64,000 nucleotides of DNA from Cytophaga hutchinsonii ATCC 33406 (GCF_000014145.1 NC_008255.1:3736001-3800000); one strand, 5' to 3'; positions 44,892 to 54,162 are shown, counted from the first letter of the stretch. Program-made: numbers and translations. Notes: a model not told the origin generated them from the sequence alone.

Positions 44892-45920
44892 TCAAATCAT
44901 CAATACGGCACGGTATCTCTTCACGTCTTTTACAGCAATGCCTGTACCTTTAACTACTGCACGCAACGGATCTTCTGCAACGTGGATCGGTAGTTTTGTT
45001 TTCATTGCCAAACGTTTATCAAGGCCTCTCAATAATGCACCACCACCCGTTAAGTGGATACCATTATCATAAATATCTGCAGACAATTCCGGCGGCGCAA
45101 TTTCAAGTGCTTTAAGAACTGCTTCTTCAATTTTAGAAACCGATTTATCTAATGCGAATGCGATTTCAGAATACGATACTTTAATAACTTTCGGAATACC
45201 TGTCATCAAATCACGACCGCGGATTTCAAAATCTTCCGGGGGATTATCCAATTCAGTTAATGCGGATCCAACTTCGATTTTCAAACGTTCTGCTGAACGT
45301 TCACCGATCAATAAGTTGTGCTGACGGCGCATGTAATCAAGAATATCTTTGCTGAACACGTCACCCGCTACACGGATCGACTGCTCGCAAACGATACCCG
45401 ATAATGCGATAACGGCGATCTCAGTTGTACCACCACCGATATCAACGATCATAGAACCGATCGGTTGTTCAATATCAATACCTAAACCAATAGCTGCTGC
45501 GATTGGCTCGTAAATCATGTATACTTCTTTTGCTCCGGCGTGTTCAGCGGAGTCACGTACAGCTCTTTTTTCAACTTCCGTAATACCGGAAGGAATACAG
45601 ATTGCCATGCGGTATGATGTTGGTGCTAAAAAGCTTTTACCTTTATCAATCAATTTGATCAGTCCACGGATCATTTCTTCTGCTGCGTGGAAATCGGCAA
45701 TTACCCCATCTTTAAGCGGACGGATGGTTTTTATATTCTCATGCGTTTTTTCATGCATCTGCATGGCTTCACGACCGATGGCTTTTACTTTACCGGTAAC
45801 TTTATCCAATGCAATGATTGAAGGCTCATCAACAACAATTTTATCTTTGTAAATGATTAATGTATTGGCTGTACCTAAGTCAATTGCAATATCACTCGTG
45901 AAAAAATCAAACATTCCCAT
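44892..45920 (-). CDS. mreB: Rod shape-determining actin homologue MreB
   Basis: Actin-like ATPase that forms membrane-bound filaments guiding lateral cell-wall synthesis. The 342-residue protein has phosphate 1 IDLGTANTLIIY, connect 1/phosphate 2 VDIGGGTTEIAVIAL and adenosine motif GGGALLRG. Start ATG 45920 is preceded by an AGGAG on the same strand. A palindrome lies about 50 bases upstream. It leads the mre-mrd operon after purH. Confidence 0.97.
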   Translation of the reverse strand: MGMFDFFTSDIAIDLGTANTLIIYKDKIVVDEPSIIALDKVTGKVKAIGREAMQMHEKTHENIKTIRPLKDGVIADFHAAEEMIRGLIKLIDKGKSFLAPTSYRMAICIPSGITEVEKRAVRDSAEHAGAKEVYMIYEPIAAAIGLGIDIEQPIGSMIVDIGGGTTEIAVIALSGIVCEQSIRVAGDVFSKDILDYMRRQHNLLIGERSAERLKIEVGSALTELDNPPEDFEIRGRDLMTGIPKVIKVSYSEIAFALDKSVSKIEEAVLKALEIAPPELSADIYDNGIHLTGGGALLRGLDKRLAMKTKLPIHVAEDPLRAVVKGTGIAVKDVKRYRAVLMI

Positions 45921-45971
45921 ATCTGTATCTCCTAAATTTCTTGAACTTTAATTCTTTAAATTACAAATTTT

Positions 45972-45992
45972 ATTTATATCTCCGATATAAAT
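45972..45992. promoter_or_regulatory. Palindrome upstream of mreB
   Basis: ATTTATATC-TCC-GATATAAAT is a perfect 9-bp inverted repeat with a 3-base centre in the purH-mreB gap. It resembles an operator for a dimeric regulator of the rod-shape operon; no factor can be named from sequence. Confidence 0.45.
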
Positions 45993-46029
45993 CAATGATT
46001 TATTCGAAAACCTCAATTTCAATATTTTT

Positions 46030-47550
46030 TTAATGTTTGAAATGACGGAAGCCGGTACAAACCATAGCCATATTATTTTTATTGCAATAATCAATTGACT
46101 CCTGGTCTTTGATTGAACCGCCAGGTTGTATTACGGCAGTTATGCCGGCAAGGTTTGCCAGTTCCACACAGTCGGGAAACGGGAAGAAAGCATCCGATGC
46201 CATCACGGCACCTTTCAGACTAAACCCGAAAGCCTTAGCCTTTTCAACCGCCTGGTTAAGCGCATCAACACGGGACGTCTGACCGACACCGCTTGAGATC
46301 ATATGATCTTCCGTAGCGAAAATAATGGCGTTTGATTTAGTATGTTTTACCAGTTTGTTTGCAAACAGCATCGCTCTCTTTTCAGCATCTGTCGGCTGGC
46401 GGTTTGTAACCGTTTTGAAATCTTCCAGGGTTTCTGTTTTCGAATCTGCATCCTGTTCGATTACCCCATTCAGCAATGTTTTAAATTGTTTTTTGGCAAA
46501 TGTAACCGGTTTGCGCAGCAACAGAATTCTGTTTTTCTTTTCTTTCAAAAGATCCAATGCGTCCTGATCGTATTCGGTAGCAATCAACACTTCAAAAAAC
46601 AGCTTGTGTAATTCTTCCGCGGTAGCTTTATCAACCTTTGTATTTGTAATGATCACTCCGCCAAATGCAGAGATCGGATCAGACGCCAATGCCTTTAGGT
46701 ATGCGTCTTTACCGGTTTTAGCCGTTGCAATACCACAGGCATTGTTGTGCTTAAGTATCGCGTATGTTGTATCTGTAAATTCATCGATCAAGCCTACCGC
46801 AGCATCTACGTCCAATAAATTGTTGTACGATAATTCCTTACCGTTCAATTTATTAAACATGGCATTCAGATCGCCGTGGAACGTACCTGCCTGATGCGGA
46901 TTTTCGCCATAACGTAATGTTTGAGAAGAGCGGATGCTGTGTTTGAAACCTGTAATATCATCACCGGCAAACCAACGGTAGATTGCGGTATCGTAATGAG
47001 ACGTAATGTCGAATGCTTCACCTGCAAATCTGAAACGGTCTTCGATATCTGTAGCGCCGCCTTTTGCATCCAGGATAGATTCCAATACACGATACTGTTC
47101 TTTGGAAGCAAGGATCACAACATCTTTATGATTTTTAGCAGCTGCACGGATCAATGAAACCCCGCCAATATCAATTTTTTCAATGATGGCCTGTTTTTCG
47201 GCTCCCGATGCAACCGTTTCTTCAAACGGGTACAGGTCAACAATTACCAGATCAATTTCAGGTATGTTGTATTGAGCAATTTCAGATTGATCGCTTGTGT
47301 TTTCACGACGGTTTAAGATGCCGCCGAAGACATTCGGGTGAAGTGTTTTTACTCTTCCGCCTAAGATAGATGGGTAGCCGGTAAGGTCTTCAACAGGAAC
47401 AACAGGAACATTCAACCCTTCAATAAAGCTTTGCGTACCGCCTGTAGAATATATAGTCACTCCATTTGCATGAAGTTTTTTCACTAATGAATCAAGATTG
47501 TCTTTATAGAAAACAGATATTAATGCAGATTTGATCTTCTTGCTTGCCAT
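46030..47550 (-). CDS. purH: Bifunctional AICAR transformylase / IMP cyclohydrolase
   Basis: Catalyses the last two steps of IMP synthesis. The 506-residue protein has the N-terminal MGS-like cyclohydrolase domain with YSTGGTQSFIEG and GGRVKTLHPNVFGGIL, then the transformylase domain with LRYGENPHQAG, LKHNNACGIATA, SDAFFPFPDCVELA and PGGSIKDQESIDYCN, and the usual C-terminal FRHFKH. It follows purN on the same strand by 15 bases. Confidence 0.97.
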   Translation of the reverse strand: MASKKIKSALISVFYKDNLDSLVKKLHANGVTIYSTGGTQSFIEGLNVPVVPVEDLTGYPSILGGRVKTLHPNVFGGILNRRENTSDQSEIAQYNIPEIDLVIVDLYPFEETVASGAEKQAIIEKIDIGGVSLIRAAAKNHKDVVILASKEQYRVLESILDAKGGATDIEDRFRFAGEAFDITSHYDTAIYRWFAGDDITGFKHSIRSSQTLRYGENPHQAGTFHGDLNAMFNKLNGKELSYNNLLDVDAAVGLIDEFTDTTYAILKHNNACGIATAKTGKDAYLKALASDPISAFGGVIITNTKVDKATAEELHKLFFEVLIATEYDQDALDLLKEKKNRILLLRKPVTFAKKQFKTLLNGVIEQDADSKTETLEDFKTVTNRQPTDAEKRAMLFANKLVKHTKSNAIIFATEDHMISSGVGQTSRVDALNQAVEKAKAFGFSLKGAVMASDAFFPFPDCVELANLAGITAVIQPGGSIKDQESIDYCNKNNMAMVCTGFRHFKH

Positions 47551-47565
47551 GATCGAATATGAAAT

Positions 47566-48153
47566 TTATAGGGACTTATTTATTTGTTCTTCAATTACCA
47601 AAGGGAAATGTTTGTGCTCCAGTTCGTGTATTTTTTCTGCTACGGACTCCGGTGTATCGTGCGATAATACATCAAAGGCTGCCTGAAATACAACTTCACC
47701 TTTATCGTATTCCTCGTTTACTTTATGAATGGTGATTCCGGTCTGTTTGGCTTTCGTTTCAATAACCGCCTTATGTACATGCATACCGTACATACCTTTG
47801 CCACCAAAAGCAGGTAATAAGGCAGGGTGTATATTTAAAATACTATTTGGAAATGCCTGGATAAGGCTTTTTGGAACCAGCCATAAAAAACCGGCCAGTA
47901 TTACCCAGGAAATACCTGCTGCTTTAAGTTCATCCACAATGATGGTTGAATCTTTAAACTCTGCTTTTGTAAATACACGGGTAGGTATAGACGCTGCTTT
48001 TGCTCGTGTAAGCGCGTAAGCATCAGGGTTGTTGGATAAAAGCAGGGCAACTTCAACGCCTTCCTTTTCTTTGAAATAATCAAAGATCCGCTGCGCATTT
48101 GTGCCTGAACCAGATGCGAATATTGCTACTTTAATGGGTTTGGAAACCTGCAT
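47566..48153 (-). CDS. purN: Phosphoribosylglycinamide formyltransferase
   Basis: Transfers formyl from 10-formyl-THF to GAR in purine synthesis. The 195-residue protein has the phosphate loop IFASGSGTNAQRIF, LAGFLWLVPKSLIQAF, and the catalytic region ILNIHPALLPAFGGKGMYG with His in GMHVHKAVIETKAKQTG. The length is standard. A -7 box TATATTTG lies 17 bases upstream of the ATG. It begins the purN-purH pair. Confidence 0.94.
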   Translation of the reverse strand: MQVSKPIKVAIFASGSGTNAQRIFDYFKEKEGVEVALLLSNNPDAYALTRAKAASIPTRVFTKAEFKDSTIIVDELKAAGISWVILAGFLWLVPKSLIQAFPNSILNIHPALLPAFGGKGMYGMHVHKAVIETKAKQTGITIHKVNEEYDKGEVVFQAAFDVLSHDTPESVAEKIHELEHKHFPLVIEEQINKSL

Positions 48154-48170
48154 GAAACGTAATTAAGTCG

Positions 48171-48178
48171 CAAATATA
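48171..48178 (-). promoter_or_regulatory. Candidate -7 box of purN
   Basis: Minus-strand TATATTTG fits TAnnTTTG and ends 17 bases before the purN ATG. No convincing TTG is visible upstream. Confidence 0.45.
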
Positions 48179-48261
48179 GTGAATTTTACCATGTTAGACG
48201 TTACATGTTGAAAATGATAAAATGCCTGTTTGGTTTGGAAAAAAGTACCGAAAACGTGTTT

Positions 48262-49137
48262 TCAGAGCAAAACCATGCTGATAACGCCTGCCACCATGAT
48301 CCATTTGCATAAAAAACTGAGCTGTAAAAATTGTGCGCTCGTATCGGCTTTTGAAAGCTTTATAAGCAGCCAGATAAATAAGGGTGCCGGAAAAATCAAA
48401 AAATACAGTTGCGTATTTAGTTGTGCCTGAATTAAAATGATGCTGATGATACCGATAAATAAGAGGCTGATCAGATAAATAACATTTTTTGTTTTGCGGA
48501 TGCCCCATATAATCGGCAGTGTTTTACAGCCGAATTCTTCATCCCCTTTTATATCTTCCATGTCTTTGATTATTTCCCGTACAAGAGAAATAAAGAAAGC
48601 GAACAGCGCATAGAGTAACAGCGTTTGTTTTGCTGTTCCATATAAAAATACAGGCATATATACCGAAAGCCCCGTTAATACGGAGATCAGCAGATTGCCG
48701 ATGAGTGCGGTTCGTTTGAGTTCATTTGCATAAAGCCACATGAGTATTGTTGTAGCAACGATTATGGCAAAGATTTTCCAGCCTAAAAAAATTGCCAGAA
48801 AACAGGCAAGCGTATTCAGTATAAAATGAGAAACGAGAGCAACTCTTCTGTGCAGTACTTTGCCGATAACCACACGCTTGGGCTTGTTTATGAGATCAAT
48901 TTTTACGTCGTAATAATCATTGATGATATACCCTGCCGCGGCAACAAATACAGTACATACCACGAGCAGAAAAAACTTCCAGTCGGTTGATATTTCATAA
49001 AAAGACGGGGTGCCGTTACCAATAATAAAATACCGGCACATGTATTGTGTAAATGCCAGGATAATAAGATTAAGGCTTCGTGTAAGCTTTAAAAAAGCAA
49101 ACAGGGATTTCTTAATATGTATTTTATTAACCGGCAT
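48262..49137 (-). CDS. UbiA-type prenyltransferase (geranylgeranylglycerol-phosphate synthase-like)
   Basis: Integral membrane enzyme that transfers a polyprenyl group to a lipid or quinone precursor. The 291-residue protein has about eight membrane segments and both UbiA Asp-rich motifs: NDYYDVKIDLINKPKR (residues about 68-83) and KDMEDIKGDEEFGCKTLP (about 192-209). The first motif and the KPKRVVIGK extension are typical of the Bacteroidota group annotated as digeranylgeranylglyceryl-phosphate synthase-like. Substrate is not determinable from sequence. It begins 6 bases after kdsC. Confidence 0.85.
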   Translation of the reverse strand: MPVNKIHIKKSLFAFLKLTRSLNLIILAFTQYMCRYFIIGNGTPSFYEISTDWKFFLLVVCTVFVAAAGYIINDYYDVKIDLINKPKRVVIGKVLHRRVALVSHFILNTLACFLAIFLGWKIFAIIVATTILMWLYANELKRTALIGNLLISVLTGLSVYMPVFLYGTAKQTLLLYALFAFFISLVREIIKDMEDIKGDEEFGCKTLPIIWGIRKTKNVIYLISLLFIGIISIILIQAQLNTQLYFLIFPAPLFIWLLIKLSKADTSAQFLQLSFLCKWIMVAGVISMVLL

Positions 49138-49143
49138 ATGTGC

Positions 49144-49644
49144 TTACCAATTTTGAGGATGCCATTTACCCTGCGCGCGCATTACTTTTTCGATCACGTC
49201 GCGTACTGCACCCTGGCCTCCATTGTTCGGAGAAACATATTTGCAGATGGGTTTGATGTCGATGGATGCATCTGCCGGGCAGGTTGGAAAACCTACCAGT
49301 TTCAGCATTTTGTAATCCGGAATATCATCGCCCATATATAAAATGGTTGACGGGTCAACATGTTTTGTTTGTGTATATTCATTAAACAATGTGAGCTTAT
49401 CTTTCACTCCAAGGAATACATCTGTAATACCCAGAAATTTAAGACGTTTACGGACACTTTCCTGTTCACCGCCACTAATGATCACGATGTGATAACCGGC
49501 AGCCAGTGCTTTTTCAATGGCATAACCATCTTTTACAAAAAATCGGCGAACCTGCTCACCAGATTCATATGCAATTACACAACCATCTGTTAATACACCA
49601 TCCACATCGAAAATGAATGTTGTTATATCTGAAAACTCTGCCAT
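49144..49644 (-). CDS. KdsC-type HAD phosphatase
   Basis: Probably 3-deoxy-D-manno-octulosonate 8-phosphate phosphatase, making KDO for lipopolysaccharide. The 166-residue cap-less HAD protein has motif I FDVDGVLTDG (residues 12-21), IISGGEQESVRKRLKFLG, FLGVKDKL and GDDIPDYKMLKLVGFPTCP. Length and the IPDYKM motif IV match KdsC. A generic HAD hydrolase role is the alternative. It sits between a DUF2520 gene and the prenyltransferase gene. Confidence 0.88.
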   Translation of the reverse strand: MAEFSDITTFIFDVDGVLTDGCVIAYESGEQVRRFFVKDGYAIEKALAAGYHIVIISGGEQESVRKRLKFLGITDVFLGVKDKLTLFNEYTQTKHVDPSTILYMGDDIPDYKMLKLVGFPTCPADASIDIKPICKYVSPNNGGQGAVRDVIEKVMRAQGKWHPQNW

Positions 49645-49652
49645 AAGAACTA

Positions 49653-50432
49653 TTATTCCGATTCTAAATTACCTGTTTTATCTATGCTTTCGCTTATGTT
49701 GCGATAAATATTTTGAAGCAATGCATCTTCCTTTAATAAAGAAAGATGTTTCTCCATTGTTAATACATCCTTTCTGACCGCCGGTCCAGTCTGAACCTCA
49801 ACCGGATGTTTTGTAAATGCTTTCTGTATCGTGGCTTCAACCAATGGCTGAAGAATGTGATAGTCAATTGATTTTTGCTGCAAAATTGTTGCTGCCTTAC
49901 CCAGCAGGTGGTTTGCGAAGTTACTTGTAAGTACTGCCGCCAGATGGATGTATTTTCGCTGTTCGGTATCCGTTTCAAAATATGGTGCATGCAATAATGC
50001 TGCGGCCTGCTCCAGTACTTGAATGGCTGCTTCTGAACCGGCTTCAATCAGTATTGGTGTATTGTTCCAGCGGACATTACTAGTCCGGCTGAATGTTTGC
50101 AGGGGATAAAATACCCCTACATTCTGATGAAAGCCTGTGTTTTGCAGGATTTGCGTACCTGATGTATGTGCCACAAGTGTTTCACGTGCATAGGAATACT
50201 GCTCAAACACAGCATTCAATACATCATCTTTAACGCTGATGAGTATAAGGTCTGCGTTGATGGAAGTTAAATCGTGGGTGGAGAGAATCGTAAGTGCAGG
50301 AAATTCACGTTTAAGTACATCTAACGCTGCCTTATTGCGTGCGTGTACAAACAGCGTTACATCTGCTGCCGTGTAAAAAGCCTGTATTAAATGGTATGCA
50401 ACATTTCCTGAGCCAATAACAACAATTCTCAT
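49653..50432 (-). CDS. Rossmann-like and DUF2520 domain protein
   Basis: A 259-residue cytoplasmic protein with an N-terminal NAD(P)-binding fold (IVIGSGNVAYHLIQAFYTAA, residues 3-22) and a helical C-terminal domain with YIHLAAVLTSNFANHLLGKA and TIQKAFTKHPVEVQTGPAVR, the DUF2520 signature. It resembles beta-hydroxyacid and pyrroline-5-carboxylate reductase-type enzymes, but the substrate is unknown. In this phylum it commonly precedes kdsC as here; the spacing is 8 bases. Confidence 0.88.
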   Translation of the reverse strand: MRIVVIGSGNVAYHLIQAFYTAADVTLFVHARNKAALDVLKREFPALTILSTHDLTSINADLILISVKDDVLNAVFEQYSYARETLVAHTSGTQILQNTGFHQNVGVFYPLQTFSRTSNVRWNNTPILIEAGSEAAIQVLEQAAALLHAPYFETDTEQRKYIHLAAVLTSNFANHLLGKAATILQQKSIDYHILQPLVEATIQKAFTKHPVEVQTGPAVRKDVLTMEKHLSLLKEDALLQNIYRNISESIDKTGNLESE

Positions 50433-50600
50433 GGTGTAAAAATACTCAAATCAATGTAAAGGCAAAGAGAATTTTTAGCTTAAGTCGCTTAACGCAGCAG
50501 TTAACATACGGCTGGTCATGTTAACCGCAAGACACATAATGTATTTTCGTAACTACCCAAAGATTGCAGTTGATTTCCGATCGTTACAGATTAAAATAAA

Positions 50601-50630
50601 AAAGAGAGGCACGGGTTAGCGCCTCTCTTT
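50601..50630 (-). terminator. Terminator of amt
   Basis: AAAGAGAGGC (50601-50610) and GCCTCTCTTT (50621-50630) form a perfect 10-bp stem with a 10-base loop; on the minus strand TTTTTATTTT follows. It lies 30 bases after the amt stop. Confidence 0.88.
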
Positions 50631-50659
50631 CTGTTCGTTTTATCAGAATAAGATGATTT

Positions 50660-51988
50660 TTATTTTTTAACTAAATCAGCAATTACGAATTTTTCATCGT
50701 GCTGCGTTGTATCTAAACCTAATTCTTCTTCTTCAGCAGTTACTCGTAACGGAGAGATTTTATCTGTTATGAATAATAAGATGTAAGAACCAATTAGAGA
50801 ATATGCAACTACAATCACTAACGCTAATAAGTGTTTTAAGATCAATGTAGTTGAACCGTCGATAAATAAACCTTGCTCAGCAACTGCAGCATTTACAGCA
50901 GTACTCGCGAATAAACCTGTCATGATCATACCAGTCATACCACCTACACCATGGCAAGGGAATACATCCAGTGTATCATCAGCAATTGATGTTTTAGCAA
51001 GCAATACGATTGCTGCAGCAGAGATCATACTGGCAACAGAACCGATGAATAACGCCTGAGAAACAGTTACGAAACCAGCAGCAGGTGTAATAGCAACCAA
51101 ACCAACTACGGCACCGATGGAGAAGCCCATTGCAGATGGTTTTTTACCACGAGCAGCTTCAACAAATAACCAGGCAATACCTGCAGCACCTGCAGCAACG
51201 TTTGTAGCAGCAAAAGCAGAAGCAGCCAATGGATTAGCAGCAGCAGCAGAACCTGCGTTGAAACCGAACCAACCGAACCAAAGTAAACCAGTACCTAATA
51301 AGATATAAGGAACGTTGATTGCAGTCGGGTGATTTTTATCTTTTCTTTTACCTAAGTAGATCGCACCTGCTAATGCAGCACAACCAGCAGACATGTGCAC
51401 TACGGTACCACCTGCAAAGTCAAGAACTCCCATTTTATATAAGAATCCATCCGCATGCCAAGTCCAGTGAGCAATTGGTGTGTAGATGAATAAGCAGAAT
51501 AAGATCATGAAAATGATGTATGAAGTAAAGCGGATTCTTTCAGAGAATGAACCTGTGAAAAGTGCTGGCGTGATTACCGCAAATTTCAATTGAAAGAATG
51601 CAAACAATACGAAAGGAATTGTTCCGAATGGAGCATGTTCTAATACGCCGTTAAACATGAAGTATGTTCTTGGATCACCTACAAAACCACCGAAACTGTC
51701 TCCGAATGCCATACTGAAACCAATTACAACCCAAAGGATACTGATAATCCCCATGGCAACAAAACTCTGAAGCATGGTTGAGATTACGTTTTTAGGGTTC
51801 ACCATACCGCCGTAGAAGAATGCCAGACCCGGAGTCATAAGCAATACAAAGGCTGCTGATGTGAGTAGCCAGGCAATATCACCTGAATCTAACCCTTCGG
51901 TTATGGTTTCTTTAGGCAGTCCTGGATTTAATAATGCTAGTACGCAAACTACTAGAAGTACAATAAGTGGGGCGAATTTTTTTAACAT
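50660..51988 (-). CDS. amt: Ammonium transporter
   Basis: Polytopic inner-membrane channel for ammonium uptake. The 442-residue protein has the Amt pore marks: TPGLAFFYGGMVNPKNV near residue 55, VLDFAGGTVVHMSAG with the structural Asp and the first pore His near 200, LWFGWFGFNAGSA, and PCHGVGGMTGMI with the second pore His. An N-terminal signal-like segment precedes the first membrane helix. The C-terminal tail (VTAEEEELGLD) is present, but no glnK gene is adjacent, unlike the usual amt-glnK pair. Confidence 0.95.
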   Translation of the reverse strand: MLKKFAPLIVLLVVCVLALLNPGLPKETITEGLDSGDIAWLLTSAAFVLLMTPGLAFFYGGMVNPKNVISTMLQSFVAMGIISILWVVIGFSMAFGDSFGGFVGDPRTYFMFNGVLEHAPFGTIPFVLFAFFQLKFAVITPALFTGSFSERIRFTSYIIFMILFCLFIYTPIAHWTWHADGFLYKMGVLDFAGGTVVHMSAGCAALAGAIYLGKRKDKNHPTAINVPYILLGTGLLWFGWFGFNAGSAAAANPLAASAFAATNVAAGAAGIAWLFVEAARGKKPSAMGFSIGAVVGLVAITPAAGFVTVSQALFIGSVASMISAAAIVLLAKTSIADDTLDVFPCHGVGGMTGMIMTGLFASTAVNAAVAEQGLFIDGSTTLILKHLLALVIVVAYSLIGSYILLFITDKISPLRVTAEEEELGLDTTQHDEKFVIADLVKK

Positions 51989-52441
51989 AATTCAAAAGGG
52001 TTAGTTTTAGAATATTTTACTGTATAATCGACTTGTTCGTTAATTATACCTCAAAACTAACCCCATTTTATTTAAAAACAATACATTTTTAAAAAAATGA
52101 GTTCAAAATGTAAGCTATTTATTAAAAATATATAAAAAAATGCTTTATCGGGGGTTAAATTAAAACTTAATAAAATACAATTTGAAATGAATTGCCTGTA
52201 TCCTGCTTTATTAAGGCGGTATGCGTTGTGAAAAAGTGCCGGACCAACTAATGGAAGAAATGTATAATTATATATCTGTAAAACAGACTTATACAAAAAA
52301 TGAAGCTTTTTAAGATTTTAGTGCTTTTGAAGTGAGCCGTAAGAAAAAAATCGGACGTTATGTATGATAAAAGATATATAATTAAGCCTGCAAGGATTAA
52401 CCTAGAGGCTTAATTAACATGGATTTTGCATTGAAATAAAA
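51989..52441. other. AT-rich intergenic region between amt and xseB
   Basis: 453 bases, very AT-rich. A 74-codon minus-strand frame (52072-52296) is hydrophobic, lacks recognisable content and a good start, and is not accepted. A perfect hairpin at 52379-52416 probably ends xseAB; the remainder should contain the amt promoter, but no clean TAnnTTTG box is visible. Confidence 0.55.
52379..52416 (-). terminator. Probable terminator of xseAB
   Basis: TAATTAAGCCT (52379-52389) and AGGCTTAATTA (52406-52416) form a perfect 11-bp stem with a 16-base loop, 26 bases after xseB. It is followed by ATATAT rather than a pure T tract, so efficiency is uncertain. Confidence 0.6.
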
Positions 52442-52627
52442 TTACTGCAGCACATCCCGCACATCGCCTTCTATCGTGCGCAGTTTTGTTTCGCAATATT
52501 TGATCAGTTCATTCGCCTGCATTACTTTTTCAGTAAGTGTATCCAGCATGATCGAATCATCTTCTATCTGCTCAACAATTTCTTCCAGCTTTAAAAGTGC
52601 TTCGGTATACGTTAAATTACTTTCCAT
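52442..52627 (-). CDS. xseB: Exodeoxyribonuclease VII small subunit
   Basis: Small helical subunit of exonuclease VII, which degrades single-stranded DNA. From ATG 52627 it has 61 residues: LTYTEALLKLEEIVEQIED, then TEKVMQANELIKYCETKL, the normal two-helix XseB. The reading frame continues upstream for 25 codons, but those overlap xseA coding DNA and are not part of the family, so I use the internal ATG. It overlaps the xseA end by 11 bases. Confidence 0.92.
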   Translation of the reverse strand: MESNLTYTEALLKLEEIVEQIEDDSIMLDTLTEKVMQANELIKYCETKLRTIEGDVRDVLQ

Positions 52628-53780
52628 TTTTTTTCTTTTTTGTAACCGTTGATTGAACGGTCTCCTTATCAAATTGAATCTGGATCTCTGTGCCCACGTC
52701 AATAGCAGACGGATCTGTTATGATGACATTATCCTGTTTTACAATGGCAAAACCTTTTTTTAATATTGTAAGCGGGTTCGATGCTTTTACAAATCGTTTT
52801 ATTTCCTTGAGATTATTTTTCGCGTTTGTAAATAATCCATCAACGGTATGTACCATGCGTTCCTTCAATATCAGCACGGTTTGTTCAAACTGAAAATTCC
52901 GCTGAATAATAACATTGGCAACTTTAGTTGGTGTCTTTTCCTGCCGCGCCATTAAATCTGCAATGCTTGTATTCCGGTCATGCCCGATACCGGTTAAGAT
53001 AGGGACGGGAAAGGAAGCGATCCGTTGTGCAAGATCGTATGCATCAAATGCTTTAAGGTCGAGCTGAGAGCCGCCGCCGCGAACAATCGCAACAACATCG
53101 TATTTTTCCTTTTGCGCTTCAATCAGCAACAGTTTGCCGATAATGAATTCATGTGCCTTATCTCCCTGAATCTGCGTTACAAATTCATCCACATGAAACG
53201 CATAGCCATATGGGTTATTTCCCAATTCCTGCCTGAAGTCGCGCTGCCCGTCAGACTCCGGCGCGGTGATCAATGCAATGCGCTGCACTACTGCCGGCAG
53301 CGGAAGTGATTTATTAAATGTATAATACTGTTCACCAACCAGCCTTACGTAATCCGGATTTTCTTTTACCAATCGGTCCAGTGTTTCCTGCCGTTCTGCC
53401 TCTAACTTACCTAATGTATAGGCATAATCAATTTCAACGATTTCAAGTTTTAGCCCCCAGCGTTTGTGAAAGGTTACTTTCACTCTGCAGGTAATTTCTA
53501 ACCCGTCTTTAAAAAGCTGTTTGGTTTCTTTTTCAAATTTTTCAATGTAGGCATAACCGGGTGTCCAGAATACCGCACCGATTTCTGCCGTAACATTCTT
53601 GCCTTCTTTTTCGATGAGCTTTAAATAACACCAGCGTTTGTCGGGCTTTTTATTTACGTCGCTTATTTCAGTTGTAATCCAAAACGTGTCGCCATAAAAG
53701 GTAGCAGCAAGGCAATCTTCTATCTCTGAAATAAATTCGGAGAGCCGAATGCTGGGTATGGATTTGTTTATAAGTTTCAT
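52617..53780 (-). CDS. xseA: Exodeoxyribonuclease VII large subunit
   Basis: Catalytic subunit of exonuclease VII. Start ATG 53780 (MKLINKSIPSIRLSEF, 387 residues) is preferred over an in-frame GTG three codons earlier. The N-terminal OB fold (about 10-105) precedes the nuclease core with ITAPESDGQRDFRQEL, VRGGGSQLDLKAFDAYDLA and GIGHDRNTSIADLMARQEKT. E. coli XseA is about 455 residues; here the coiled-coil middle is shorter, as in many Bacteroidota. It is coupled to xseB. Confidence 0.95.
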   Translation of the reverse strand: MKLINKSIPSIRLSEFISEIEDCLAATFYGDTFWITTEISDVNKKPDKRWCYLKLIEKEGKNVTAEIGAVFWTPGYAYIEKFEKETKQLFKDGLEITCRVKVTFHKRWGLKLEIVEIDYAYTLGKLEAERQETLDRLVKENPDYVRLVGEQYYTFNKSLPLPAVVQRIALITAPESDGQRDFRQELGNNPYGYAFHVDEFVTQIQGDKAHEFIIGKLLLIEAQKEKYDVVAIVRGGGSQLDLKAFDAYDLAQRIASFPVPILTGIGHDRNTSIADLMARQEKTPTKVANVIIQRNFQFEQTVLILKERMVHTVDGLFTNAKNNLKEIKRFVKASNPLTILKKGFAIVKQDNVIITDPSAIDVGTEIQIQFDKETVQSTVTKKKKNGK

Positions 53781-54162
53781 TTGTAACACCTGACTGGTTG
53801 GCAGCTTACGCGAATAAACTACAGATCTATTTTAAATTAATTTGTGTAACCGTGCATGACCATGGCTTACTTACATTCGACCCAAAACATGCCATGGGTC
53901 GGTACGTTTAAGTGGTAGCACTTTTTGTAAGATCACAACTAATCGTTTCACTTAAACTACCAACCACTATGCAGAAATATTTACCGCAAGAAACACTATC
54001 AGATTTATTGGCCTACTGGCTCTAGTATACCGCAGTGGAACTACTGTTTCCTATTCGGTAGTCTTTGACTGCATTTCATTCAATTAACAATGTAATCAAA
54101 AACTACGGAATGACAGATACCTCGGCCGCCGCGGACTGAAGACTGATGCCAGAAAAGCGCGA
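53781..54162. other. Gene-poor, structured intergenic region with an 18-codon orphan frame
   Basis: 382 bases with no accepted gene. Seen here: GTTTAAGTG/CACTTAAAC inverted arms around 53907-53956, CGACCC/GGGTCG around 53880-53901, and a short frame ATG 53969 to TAG 54025 reading MQKYLPQETLSDLLAYWL with codon usage that looks coding. It may be the 5' remnant of a broken gene or mobile element. No complete transposase or repeat ends were found. Confidence 0.45.

Noticed and set aside
52072-52296. 74-codon minus-strand frame upstream of amt
   Set aside because: AT-rich hydrophobic frame with no convincing start or family; probable chance in AT-rich DNA.
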